From Bacteroidetes bacterium 46-16 (GTDB lineage Bacteria; Bacteroidota; Bacteroidia; Chitinophagales; Chitinophagaceae): a stretch of 49,481 nt of DNA. The position numbers and the translations under genes were made by a program. The notes beneath the pieces are model-generated. The model had not been told where the DNA came from. It did not search any database and worked only from the letters and a program-made list of their open reading frames with translations. Below, piece after piece: positions 42,409-49,481 of the stretch; within the stretch, counting starts at the first letter, position 1, and every line of letters begins with the position of its first letter. The stretch lies in the NCBI GenBank assembly GCA_001897835.1, contig MKUN01000032.1:1-49481 (forward strand), read 5' to 3'.

Positions 42409-43002
42409 CTAGTCAAAGTAACATGGCCTTTCTGGAATGACAATATCCGCTGATTCAAAACCGCTCATGCTTGTAACTCTTTCATTAAATAACCTCATAT
42501 AAATACATTGCTCCTCATTGGCGGATAAATTAGTATTTCGCAGGTGAATACCACCAGATTCTTTGTCCTTTATGAAATAATGATTGATGAATTGATCGAA
42601 ACTCATTTTATCAATTAAGGCACATTGACCCTTATCGTACTTAAATGACTTAAGACTATCAAACGCTTCTTTATTCACATCGATTGCTAAATCATTCCAT
42701 AGGTAAAAGCACATGAGACTCCTAAAGGTACACAGGTCGATATTTTTGTTTTTATGCATTATTCCATACAGTTCATGCAGCATGATCAGCGCTTTGAAAG
42801 TACTCGTACTATCTGTATTCTCTTCGTGGATACTTACATAGATGTGCGGACTGTTAAAAACATTCTCGTCAAACGGACGTCTGAAAAGACAATCAGGGAA
42901 ACCAACTTTGCTGCATGGTATGATTTTCAACTGACCATGGGCATAAAATGAAACAATAAGAGTACCGATGATTAGTACACGCTTTCGTAGTTTCTGTTTC
43001 AT
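42409..43002 (-). CDS. Exported protein of unknown function (197 aa)
   Basis: I do not recognise a family. A signal peptide (LIIGTLIVSFYAHG, cut near residue 23) precedes a soluble domain of mixed helices with several Cys residues (CSKVGFPDC, CTFRSLMC, CALID), which could form disulfides in the periplasm. Other visible stretches are HELYGIMHKNKNIDL and RLFNERVTSMSGFESADIVIPE. It is somewhat AT-richer than its neighbours. It lies alone; 160 bases without visible signals separate it from the next gene to the right (paaE). Confidence 0.6.
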   Translation of the reverse strand: MKQKLRKRVLIIGTLIVSFYAHGQLKIIPCSKVGFPDCLFRRPFDENVFNSPHIYVSIHEENTDSTSTFKALIMLHELYGIMHKNKNIDLCTFRSLMCFYLWNDLAIDVNKEAFDSLKSFKYDKGQCALIDKMSFDQFINHYFIKDKESGGIHLRNTNLSANEEQCIYMRLFNERVTSMSGFESADIVIPERPCYFD

Positions 43003-43163
43003 CTAAACAACTTTGACAGAATTTTATAGTTCTTCTACTATGAGTTTCTTCTGCAAGGTCTTAACAAATCAGGCCTAATAAATGGATTACTAAGCTAATA
43101 AATAAGATCATGGCTTTCATAGTACTTGAAAGATTTTTATATCACGTATCGTGCGTCCAGCCC

Positions 43164-44252
43164 CTACCGCGCGTCAAAATCCACCACCACCCTTTCCGTT
43201 GTGGGGTGCGACTGGCAGGTGAGTACAAAACCGGCTTCCACTTCATCCGGCTCCAGCGAATAGTTCACTTCCATATCCACTTTGCCCTCCACCACTTTAG
43301 CGCGGCAGGTGCAGCAAACCCCGCCCTTGCAGGCATAGGGCAGGTCGGCGCCGTGTTGCAGGGCCGCATCCAGTATGCTGGGGCCATTATAAGGCAGGTC
43401 CATCTCGAAGGTAGCTCCATCTACCGTGATGCTCACTTTGCTTACCGGGCCTGCATCTTCTTTGTGCTCCGACACCCATTTTTCATGCGAGGCTTTGGGC
43501 TGGTCGGGCGAGGTGAAGAGCTCTATGTGCACATGCGAAGAAGGCATGCCCAGTTCCACCAGTTTTTCCCTTACCGAAAGGATCATCTCTTCCGGACCGC
43601 AGATGAAGGCCTCATCAATGGTCTTGATGTCGATAAGTGAATCGCAGAAGGCCGCGCACTTATTGGCATCTATCCGCCCGTTAAAAAGTTCCACGTCCAT
43701 ATACTCGCGGCTCAGGATGTGGTACACACGCAGGCGCTGCATGTACTTGTTCTTCAATCCCTCTATCTCCTCGCGGAAGATGATGGTATTGCGGTTGCGG
43801 TTGCCATAGATAAGTGTGAAGCTGCTGTTGGGCTCATCCTCCAGCACACTCTTCATGATGCTCATGATGGGCGTGATACCGCTGCCTGCGGCAAAAGCTA
43901 TATATTCCTTATGCTTAGCTTCAGAAGGGTGGGGGGTGAACTTGCCCAAGGGGGGCATCACATCCAGCAGCTCGCCTTTTTTCAGGCTGCCGTGTGCATA
44001 ACCGGAGAACACACCCTGCTCCACTTTTTTAATGGCCACGCGCAGCTCCCCTTCTTTGGGGCTCACGCATATGGAGTAAGAGCGGCGTATCTCAGTATCG
44101 CCAAAATGCTTGCGGAAAGTAAGGTACTGCCCCGGTGCAAAACGGAAGGTCCCGGCAAGATCGGCAGGCACTTCGAGGGCCACCGATACACAGTCGGCCG
44201 TTTCGGGCCTTACATCTATAACCTTTAAGGGGTAGAATTTTAACGCAGACAT
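43164..44252 (-). CDS. paaE: Phenylacetyl-CoA epoxidase reductase PaaE (362 aa)
   Basis: PaaE passes electrons from NADPH to PaaA. The N-terminal half is a ferredoxin-NADP reductase (FAD site RRSYSICVSP, then AAGSGITPIMS and ICGPEEMI). The C-terminal 90 residues are a plant-type 2Fe-2S domain with C-x4-C-x2-C (YACKGGVCCTCRA) and a final Cys in LTCQSHP. The frame is open to 44273, but the ATG at 44250-44252 gives the family start SALKFYPLKV and follows a TAAATTTG box by 8 nt. It is separated from paaABC by 22 kb in this window. Confidence 0.94.
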   Translation of the reverse strand: MSALKFYPLKVIDVRPETADCVSVALEVPADLAGTFRFAPGQYLTFRKHFGDTEIRRSYSICVSPKEGELRVAIKKVEQGVFSGYAHGSLKKGELLDVMPPLGKFTPHPSEAKHKEYIAFAAGSGITPIMSIMKSVLEDEPNSSFTLIYGNRNRNTIIFREEIEGLKNKYMQRLRVYHILSREYMDVELFNGRIDANKCAAFCDSLIDIKTIDEAFICGPEEMILSVREKLVELGMPSSHVHIELFTSPDQPKASHEKWVSEHKEDAGPVSKVSITVDGATFEMDLPYNGPSILDAALQHGADLPYACKGGVCCTCRAKVVEGKVDMEVNYSLEPDEVEAGFVLTCQSHPTTERVVVDFDAR

Positions 44253-44260
44253 AGCGGCGG

Positions 44261-44268
44261 CAAATTTA
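44261..44268 (-). promoter_or_regulatory. -7 box of paaE, 8 nt from its ATG
   Basis: TAAATTTG on the minus strand fits TAnnTTTG. No TTG is visible 19 nt upstream. Confidence 0.5.
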
Positions 44269-44313
44269 GTCAAATTGCGCCAATGTGGGGAATGTGAGGG
44301 AATCTAATACGTC

Positions 44314-46140
44314 TTATCCCAGCAGCCCGTCCAGCTCTTCTTTGCGCACCATGGTGAATACTTTTTTGCCGCCAGGTGTGTACTCGGGCTGGCTGCAGGC
44401 AAAGAGCTCATCGATCAGGGCCTGTTGCCCTTCAGGCTGCTGTATGGCAAATTTGTTGCGGCTCAGGCGGCGCGCCATTTGTGCCAGCAGGCGTTCCGAG
44501 CGCTTCGATGTGCTGTCGGCCGATTCATGTTTCAGTTCATCGATCACCTCGTCGATCACGTTGCGCTCCTCGCCGGCGGGCAGGTCGGTAGGTACGCCCT
44601 GTACCACGAAGGTATTTTGCCCAAAGGGTGCTATATCGAAGCCGATACGGGCAAGGTCGGGCAGGGCCTCGTTGAGCAGCAGGGCATCCTGTGCGTTCAG
44701 CTCGCAGGATACCGGGAAAAGCAATTGCTGCGATGCCGTGCTGCCACTGTTCCACTCGGCCAGCAGCCGCTCGTACCAGATGCGCTCCTGCGCTCGGCGT
44801 ATATGTACCAGCATCAGCCCCGACTTTACCGTCGTCACCAGCAGCTCGCCCTGCACCAGCAGGGTATTCTTTTGTGCTGTTGCAGCCGTTTCGCTTTCGG
44901 TGTGCAGGGAGCGCTGTGCAGCATCCGAGGGCAGATTTTGCACCGCCGGCGTGGCTGCTATGGCATATAATTCTTTCCAGTGTTTAAGGCTGTCGCTCTT
45001 TTCGGCCATATGTGCCTGGCCCCCTTTGCTAAAGGTATTGCTGAGATATCCCTGCCCGGTTGCTTCACGCTGCTTATCTGTCATGGGTAGCTGCACCGAG
45101 GGCAGGCTTTGTATCTCCGGGTTCAGCGTAAAGTCGAGCGACGGGGCTATGTTGTAGCGCGACAGCGCATGCTTCACTGCAGCATTCAGGTAAGCATACA
45201 TCAGCCTGTCGTCCTCAAATTTCACTTCCTGCTTGGTGGGGTGCACATTCACATCCACGCGCGCGGGGTCTATCTCCAGGAACAGCACATAAAAAGGGAA
45301 GGCCTCTTTTTCGATCAGCCCTTCGTAGGCATTGCCCACGGCATGGTGCAGGTAGGCGCTGCGTATGAAACGGTTGTTGATGAAAAAGAACTGCATGCCG
45401 CGTGTGCGCGTGGCCGCCTCCGGCTTGCCGATGAAGCCGTTGATGTTCAGCAGGTCGGTCTGTTCCGATACCGGCACCAGGTTCTTTTCGTAAGAGCTGC
45501 CCAGCAGCGATACAACACGTGTTTTCAGGTTGCCCGCCTCCAGGTGGTATTGCTCCGTACCATTGTTCCACAGGCGAAAGGCCACCTGCGGGTGCGCCAG
45601 CGCCACCCTTGTGAACTCATCCATGATATGGCGGAACTCGGTAGTATTGCTCTTGAGGAAATGGCGACGCGCCGGTACGTTGAAGAAGAGGTTCTTCACC
45701 ATGATATTGGTGCCTTTTGCAGTGGCGCAGGCCTCCTGCACCTTCACCTCGGTGCCCTCTATCGCCAGGCGGCTGCCTGCATCATCACTTTCCCTGCGTG
45801 TCTTCAGCTCCACCTGTGCCACGGCTGCTATCGAGGCCAGGGCCTCGCCGCGAAAGCCCATAGTACGTATCGTAAACAGGTCGTCGATATTGCGGATCTT
45901 CGATGTGGCATGGCGCTCAAAGCTCATGCGCGCATCGGTGGGGCTCATGCCGCTGCCATTGTCTATCACCTGCAGCAGTTCCTTGCCCGCATCCTTTATC
46001 ACCAGTTGCACTTCGGTGGCGCCGGCATCTATGGCATTCTCCAGCAACTCCTTTACCGCCGATGCAGGCCGCTGGATCACCTCACCTGCGGCGATCTGGT
46101 TGGCTATATGGTCGGAAAGTAGCTGGATGATATCTGGCAC
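44314..46140 (-). CDS. mutL: DNA mismatch repair protein MutL (608 aa, GTG start)
   Basis: MutL links mismatch recognition by MutS to strand incision. The GHKL ATPase domain is complete: VIQRPASAVKELLENAIDAGA, VIDNGSGM, FRGEALASIAAVA and GTNIMVKNLFFNVPARR. A disordered linker covers about 340-420. In the C-terminal domain the endonuclease motif of many MutL proteins (DQHA-x2-E-x4-E) reads HIRRAQERIWYE from His446, so the key Asp and His are lost although the helix is kept. The GTG at 46138-46140 gives the family start PDIIQLL. A TACCTTTG box (46158-46165) lies 17 nt before it. Confidence 0.95.
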   Translation of the reverse strand: MPDIIQLLSDHIANQIAAGEVIQRPASAVKELLENAIDAGATEVQLVIKDAGKELLQVIDNGSGMSPTDARMSFERHATSKIRNIDDLFTIRTMGFRGEALASIAAVAQVELKTRRESDDAGSRLAIEGTEVKVQEACATAKGTNIMVKNLFFNVPARRHFLKSNTTEFRHIMDEFTRVALAHPQVAFRLWNNGTEQYHLEAGNLKTRVVSLLGSSYEKNLVPVSEQTDLLNINGFIGKPEAATRTRGMQFFFINNRFIRSAYLHHAVGNAYEGLIEKEAFPFYVLFLEIDPARVDVNVHPTKQEVKFEDDRLMYAYLNAAVKHALSRYNIAPSLDFTLNPEIQSLPSVQLPMTDKQREATGQGYLSNTFSKGGQAHMAEKSDSLKHWKELYAIAATPAVQNLPSDAAQRSLHTESETAATAQKNTLLVQGELLVTTVKSGLMLVHIRRAQERIWYERLLAEWNSGSTASQQLLFPVSCELNAQDALLLNEALPDLARIGFDIAPFGQNTFVVQGVPTDLPAGEERNVIDEVIDELKHESADSTSKRSERLLAQMARRLSRNKFAIQQPEGQQALIDELFACSQPEYTPGGKKVFTMVRKEELDGLLG

Positions 46141-46181
46141 AGCGATAAAATTTTGGGCAAAGGTAAGTAATAAAACAGGTA

Positions 46182-46211
46182 GCGTCAGTACCGCTTTCCG
46201 CGGTCAGACGC
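46182..46211. repeat. REP-like hairpin 1, left of the RAYT gene
   Basis: GCGTC-agt-ACCGC-tttcc-GCGGT-ca-GACGC: two perfect 5-bp stems with a small internal loop. GTTAAG follows, as after hairpin 2. Confidence 0.85.
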
Positions 46212-46226
46212 GTTAAGAGCAGGCAG

Positions 46227-46254
46227 TGTCAGTACCGCTTTCCGCGGTCTGACA
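46227..46254. repeat. REP-like hairpin 2, left of the RAYT gene
   Basis: Same core and orientation as hairpin 1 (TGTC-agt-ACCGC-tttcc-GCGGT-ct-GACA), followed by TGTTAAG. The outer stem has changed on both sides, keeping the pairing. Confidence 0.85.
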
Positions 46255-46289
46255 TGTTAAGTGCAAAGCCTGGAGTCCCTTTACCCGGT

Positions 46290-46895
46290 TCAGAATATCT
46301 TCTCCAGCAATTCAGGTTCTATATTTTGGTAGCTGTTATCGTAGAATCGTCCCCGGCTGATATCCAACACTTCATAAGCAGCTTCAGTTTTACAAAGAGA
46401 GAATTTCCTCGTATGCATATATTCATTAAAAGAAGAGAATTTCCATTTTTCAAGCTTATCTGCTAATTCTGCTTTTAGCGGATTCTGATGAATGTAATGG
46501 AAGCAAACAGTTGCATAATCATTGTGCAGGGCATTATTGGTGTTTGAATTGACCAGTATTTTGTATTTACAATTCTGCTGAAATAGCGAGCCTGTACGGC
46601 CCTCTTTCTTATTTATCGCAGCAGTGTAAGAGCTTTGCAGGATTCGAAACCCATTTGCTAATTCTGTTGAAACAAGACCGCCTATATTTTTGGGTTTGCA
46701 CGAATGATCAGTAGCCTGAACAAGGAAATGGAAATGATTAGGCATTAAACAATATGCAAGGATGTTTGCGACAGGGAATATATGTTTCTTAGCCTTTTCA
46801 AGGAAAAAGGAGTAGTTGTCATCATTGAAGAATATTTGCTGTTTATTGTTCCCCCTGTTATAAATATGGATAAGGTCACCTATTGTGAAGAGCAT
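46290..46895 (-). CDS. REP-associated tyrosine transposase, RAYT (201 aa)
   Basis: This is an HUH-type single-strand transposase of the IS200/RAYT (TnpA-REP) kind. The start IHIYNRGNNKQQIF is typical, HUH is His54-Phe-His56 in LMPNHFHFLVQ, and the Tyr region is YIHQNPLKAELADKLEKWKFSSF with the family's YIH-x-NP-x-KA. It is complete and without stops, so it may be active. Three REP-like hairpins lie around it, the right one in inverted orientation. RAYTs are thought to spread such hairpins; this is known for the family and inferred here. Confidence 0.93.
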   Translation of the reverse strand: MLFTIGDLIHIYNRGNNKQQIFFNDDNYSFFLEKAKKHIFPVANILAYCLMPNHFHFLVQATDHSCKPKNIGGLVSTELANGFRILQSSYTAAINKKEGRTGSLFQQNCKYKILVNSNTNNALHNDYATVCFHYIHQNPLKAELADKLEKWKFSSFNEYMHTRKFSLCKTEAAYEVLDISRGRFYDNSYQNIEPELLEKIF

Positions 46896-46945
46896 TTTAT
46901 TAGACGTTTGACTTAAAATAAGAATTTATCCTGATGATCCACCAC

Positions 46946-46976
46946 GCGTCTGACCGCATCGGAGCGGTACTGACGC
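46946..46976. repeat. REP-like hairpin 3, right of the RAYT gene (inverted)
   Basis: GCGTC-tg-ACCGC-atcgga-GCGGT-act-GACGC is the reverse complement of hairpin 1 apart from the loop. Confidence 0.85.
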
Positions 46977-46983
46977 TGTCCCA

Positions 46984-47889
46984 CTACTTCGTCACCTCCC
47001 CTTTTATCTTGTCGTACTCCTCGTCCACAGGCTCCCAGAGCTCTATCTTGTTGCCTTCCGGGTCCATGATGTGTACGAACTTGCCATAGTCGTAGCTTTC
47101 TATATTGTCCGTCACCGTCACGCCGTCCTTTTTCAGTTGCGCTACCAGTGCCTCCATGTGCTCCACCCTATAGTTCAGCATGAAGTCCTTGGTTGATGGC
47201 TCAAAGTATTTCGTCGTTTCTTTAAAGGCGCTCCACTGCGTAAAGCCCTTCTTATGGGCATCATCGGCCTGCCGCCACTCGAAGGTGGTGCCGTATTTAT
47301 TGGTGTTCAGGCCCAGCTTTTCTTTATACCATGCCTTCAGGGCATCCGGGTCTTTGCATTTGAAGAACACCCCGCCAATGCCCGTCACCTTTTTGCCGCC
47401 GGTAACTGCTTCCGGCTGCTGCGCGGCAGTCACGATATCACCGGGTATTTTACTGTCGGCATATACCTGCCACAGGGCCACCTTTCCCTTCTTCACCACC
47501 GCCTTCCATGCGGCAGGCAGCCGCCAGGCCGCATCCTTATTGCCATGAAAGCTACCCCCGGCGAAGCCTGTCATGAGCAGTGTATCGCCCTCGCTCATCA
47601 GGGTGCTCACTTCTATTTTATAATCGGGGAAGCTGGCAAAATAGCCCTCCCAGCCCGGTTTCATTTTATCGGCGCCCCGCACCTCCCTGCCACTGGCATC
47701 TGTGAAGCTATGGTCGGGCGTCACCAGGCTGTATATTTTATCGATACTATGTTCATTGATGGCCGCTACGAAAGCGGTTACGGTTTCTTTGTTCATGGTT
47801 TTGGCATTTACTATTTGGCTTAGGGATAAAGTTAACAAGAACAGGAAGAGGCCTGTACCGTAGCCCGCGCTTATGAATGATCGCTTCAT
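46984..47889 (-). CDS. Exported SnoaL-like and VOC domain fusion (301 aa)
   Basis: A signal peptide (about 1-28, ending SQIVNA) is followed by a SnoaL/NTF2-like domain (about 30-140: FVAAINEHSIDKIYSLVTPDHSF, then MKPGWEGYFASFPDYKIEV) and a VOC/glyoxalase-type domain (from about 170: GIGGVFFKCKDPDALKAWY to VHIMDPEGNKIELWEP). Each is complete in outline. In the VOC half the last E of KIELWEP and the early H/E positions that bind metal are not all obvious, so activity is uncertain. The GTG two codons upstream of the ATG at 47887-47889 is less likely. No partner gene is adjacent; the hairpin-flanked RAYT lies next to it. Confidence 0.8.
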   Translation of the reverse strand: MKRSFISAGYGTGLFLFLLTLSLSQIVNAKTMNKETVTAFVAAINEHSIDKIYSLVTPDHSFTDASGREVRGADKMKPGWEGYFASFPDYKIEVSTLMSEGDTLLMTGFAGGSFHGNKDAAWRLPAAWKAVVKKGKVALWQVYADSKIPGDIVTAAQQPEAVTGGKKVTGIGGVFFKCKDPDALKAWYKEKLGLNTNKYGTTFEWRQADDAHKKGFTQWSAFKETTKYFEPSTKDFMLNYRVEHMEALVAQLKKDGVTVTDNIESYDYGKFVHIMDPEGNKIELWEPVDEEYDKIKGEVTK

Positions 47890-47993
47890 GTACACAAATT
47901 AAATATTCTGTATGATATCTGTACAAAGGGTATTCCCCCGCAGCTATCACATCCGGCATTTTTTATTATCTTTCTTTCCTAAATTATTCCCCC

Positions 47994-49481
47994 TTGCCCA
48001 GGATCTTTCTTTTTATTGTTTTATGCTTAGCTGCCTCGGGAGGGCAGGCACAAACCTTCTACAGCGCCGGCAGCCGCACCATACAGGGCAACCAGCAAAC
48101 CACCTACGATACCATAAGCGTGAGCGGCCTGCCTCAAAACCTCGATGGCACATTTGGCCTCGACAGTATGAACTTCAACATCACATACGGCAATACCAAT
48201 AACATCATGATATCCCTTATCTCGCCCAATGGTACCCATGTGTCCATCTGCGAGAATATAGGCAATGGGGCCAATTTCACCGGCACCTGTATCACGCAGT
48301 CGGTCACTACGCTGATGAAAGACCTGTCGGCACCCTTCACCGGCAAGATGCGGCCCGAGGGATGGCTGGGCGCCGTGAACGATGGCACATCGGGCAATGG
48401 CAACTGGATACTCAAGATTGAGAACACCGCGAACAATACAGGCACCCTGCTGGACTGGAGCCTGCACTTCTCGAACACGCCCGCGCCGCCACAATTTTTC
48501 GATTCATCGCTGCTGCCCATTATGGTGGTCAATACCGGTTACACCGTCATACCCTTTTATAATGACGATAAGGTAAATGCCACTATGGGCATCATCAGCA
48601 ATGGCGTGGGCAATTATAACCACCTGGGCGATCCCTTCAACGATTACGATGGCCACATTACGATACGCTCCAAGGGCCACAGCAGCCGCTACTTTCCGCA
48701 GAAGCCCTATAAGATAGAGACCAAAGATCCGGCCTATGCCAATAGTGTGGATGTATCGCTGCTGGGCATGCCTGCCGATAACGACTGGGTGCTCTATGCC
48801 CCCTACGATGATAAGACCCTCATCCGCAACGTACTGGCCTACCAGCTATCCAACGATATGGGCCGCTATGCCAGCCGCACCCGCATGGTGCAGCTCGTGC
48901 TCAATGGCGACTATCGCGGCATCTATGTGCTCGAGGAGAAGATAAAGCGTGGCGCCGACCGCGTGGATATTGCGAAGCTGAAACCTGAGGACACAACGGG
49001 CAGCCAGCTCACCGGCGGTTATATCTTCTCAGCCGACTATGCCGATGTGGCGGGTTACGATAGCTGGGCCTCCAACTTCCTCTCCTGTCCCTCGGCCGCC
49101 ACGCCCGTGGCCTTTGCCTACTGTTATCCCAAGGCCTCCGATATCAATGCCCCGCAAAAGGCCTACATAGCGGCCTATGTCGATTCCTTTGAGAATGCCC
49201 TCTTCAATATTTATGTGTACGATACCGTCAATGGCTACAGGCATTATATCGATGTGCCCTCTTTTATCGATTTCAGCATACAGCAGGAGCTGGCCCACCA
49301 CTCCGATGCCTACCGGCTCAGCGCCTATTGCTATAAAGAGAAGGATGGTAAGCTCTTTGCCGGCCCCATGTGGGACCTCAACCTCGCCTACGGCAATTCC
49401 TCCATCTACGATGCGCCCGATGTAACCACCTATATGTGGAATTTTCCCTGCCCCGTCAATAACCCCTGCCTCGTGCCCTTC
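47994..49481 (+). CDS. Secreted CotH-type kinase protein with P-domain, 3' truncated by window
   Basis: The frame runs without stop from a TTG at 47994 to the window end (496 codons). No ATG precedes it in frame. The TTG is followed by a good signal peptide (PRIFLFIVLCLAASGGQAQ). Residues about 30-165 look like a P-domain (proprotein convertase type: NITYGNTNNIMISLISPNGT, then WILKIENTANNTGTLLDWSL). From about 185 comes a CotH kinase domain: SRYFPQKPYKIETK, DWVLYAPYDDKTLIRN, GDYRGIYVLEEKIKRGADRV, and GPMWDLNLAYGNS near the right edge. CotH enzymes phosphorylate proteins outside the cell. It probably has a type IX sorting tail beyond the window. Confidence 0.88.
   Translation, partial: MPRIFLFIVLCLAASGGQAQTFYSAGSRTIQGNQQTTYDTISVSGLPQNLDGTFGLDSMNFNITYGNTNNIMISLISPNGTHVSICENIGNGANFTGTCITQSVTTLMKDLSAPFTGKMRPEGWLGAVNDGTSGNGNWILKIENTANNTGTLLDWSLHFSNTPAPPQFFDSSLLPIMVVNTGYTVIPFYNDDKVNATMGIISNGVGNYNHLGDPFNDYDGHITIRSKGHSSRYFPQKPYKIETKDPAYANSVDVSLLGMPADNDWVLYAPYDDKTLIRNVLAYQLSNDMGRYASRTRMVQLVLNGDYRGIYVLEEKIKRGADRVDIAKLKPEDTTGSQLTGGYIFSADYADVAGYDSWASNFLSCPSAATPVAFAYCYPKASDINAPQKAYIAAYVDSFENALFNIYVYDTVNGYRHYIDVPSFIDFSIQQELAHHSDAYRLSAYCYKEKDGKLFAGPMWDLNLAYGNSSIYDAPDVTTYMWNFPCPVNNPCLVPF

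Noticed and set aside
44285-46216. Long plus-strand frames (up to 337 codons) antisense to mutL
   Set aside because: They mirror a clearly conserved MutL; their protein sequences are Arg/Cys/Ser-rich and match no domain. They arise from GC-rich codon use.

Overview
The window is chromosomal DNA of a member of the Bacteroidota, most likely the Chitinophagaceae/Sphingobacteriia side of the phylum. The evidence is a complete 2,495-residue SprA (type IX secretion translocon), type IX C-terminal sorting tails, phylum-typical small proteins (DUF6728-like and DUF2795-like), an acpP-fabF-rnc operon, and Bacteroidota promoters of the form TTG-N19-TAnnTTTG. GC content rises by eye from left to right, with one clearly AT-rich island at about 33.5-36.05 kb.

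Layout. 0-0.6 kb: tail of an upstream gene, then a tRNA-Ala(GGC) beside a broken second copy with a GIY-YIG nuclease gene between them. 0.65-9.1 kb: core genes (lpxB, a ComA-like phosphosulfolactate synthase overlapping aroE, a methyltransferase, DAHP synthase-chorismate mutase, truB, comF, an M3 oligoendopeptidase). A long spacer with a candidate small RNA follows, then radA, a lipoprotein, a DUF2795-like gene, lolD and acpP-fabF-rnc to 14.9 kb. 14.9-21.2 kb, minus strand: phenylacetyl-CoA epoxidase genes paaA, paaB, paaC and paaD, with two glycosyltransferase-type genes between paaC and paaD. 21.3-31.8 kb, minus strand: sprA, ruvA, an outer-membrane barrel, an enoyl-CoA hydratase and a lone B12-binding protein. 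PaaE, the reductase that completes the epoxidase, lies at 43.2 kb.

31.9-37.3 kb is the accessory part. It holds a helix-turn-helix gene whose reading frame has absorbed several dispersed repeats, a 600-bp repeat-filled spacer with a 22-bp tandem palindrome, and an AT-rich island. The island carries a divergent pair: a nucleotidyl-cyclase-like protein and a protein with a HEPN-type R-x4-H motif. A GNAT acetyltransferase and a VapBC-like pair follow. I consider the cyclase-like/HEPN pair the best candidate for an undescribed (possibly defence) system, but this is inference.

37.4-49.5 kb: a secreted YHYH protein, a GyrI-like protein, a multi-pass membrane protein with a TPR-like tail, a fatty-acid hydroxylase, arfB, a small exported protein, paaE, mutL, a REP-associated tyrosine transposase (RAYT) between inverted REP-like hairpins, an exported SnoaL-VOC fusion, and the 5' part of a secreted CotH-type kinase that runs off the window.

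Several genes have a TAnnTTTG/TAnnTTTA box only 4-8 nt before the start codon, which suggests leaderless or nearly leaderless mRNAs.
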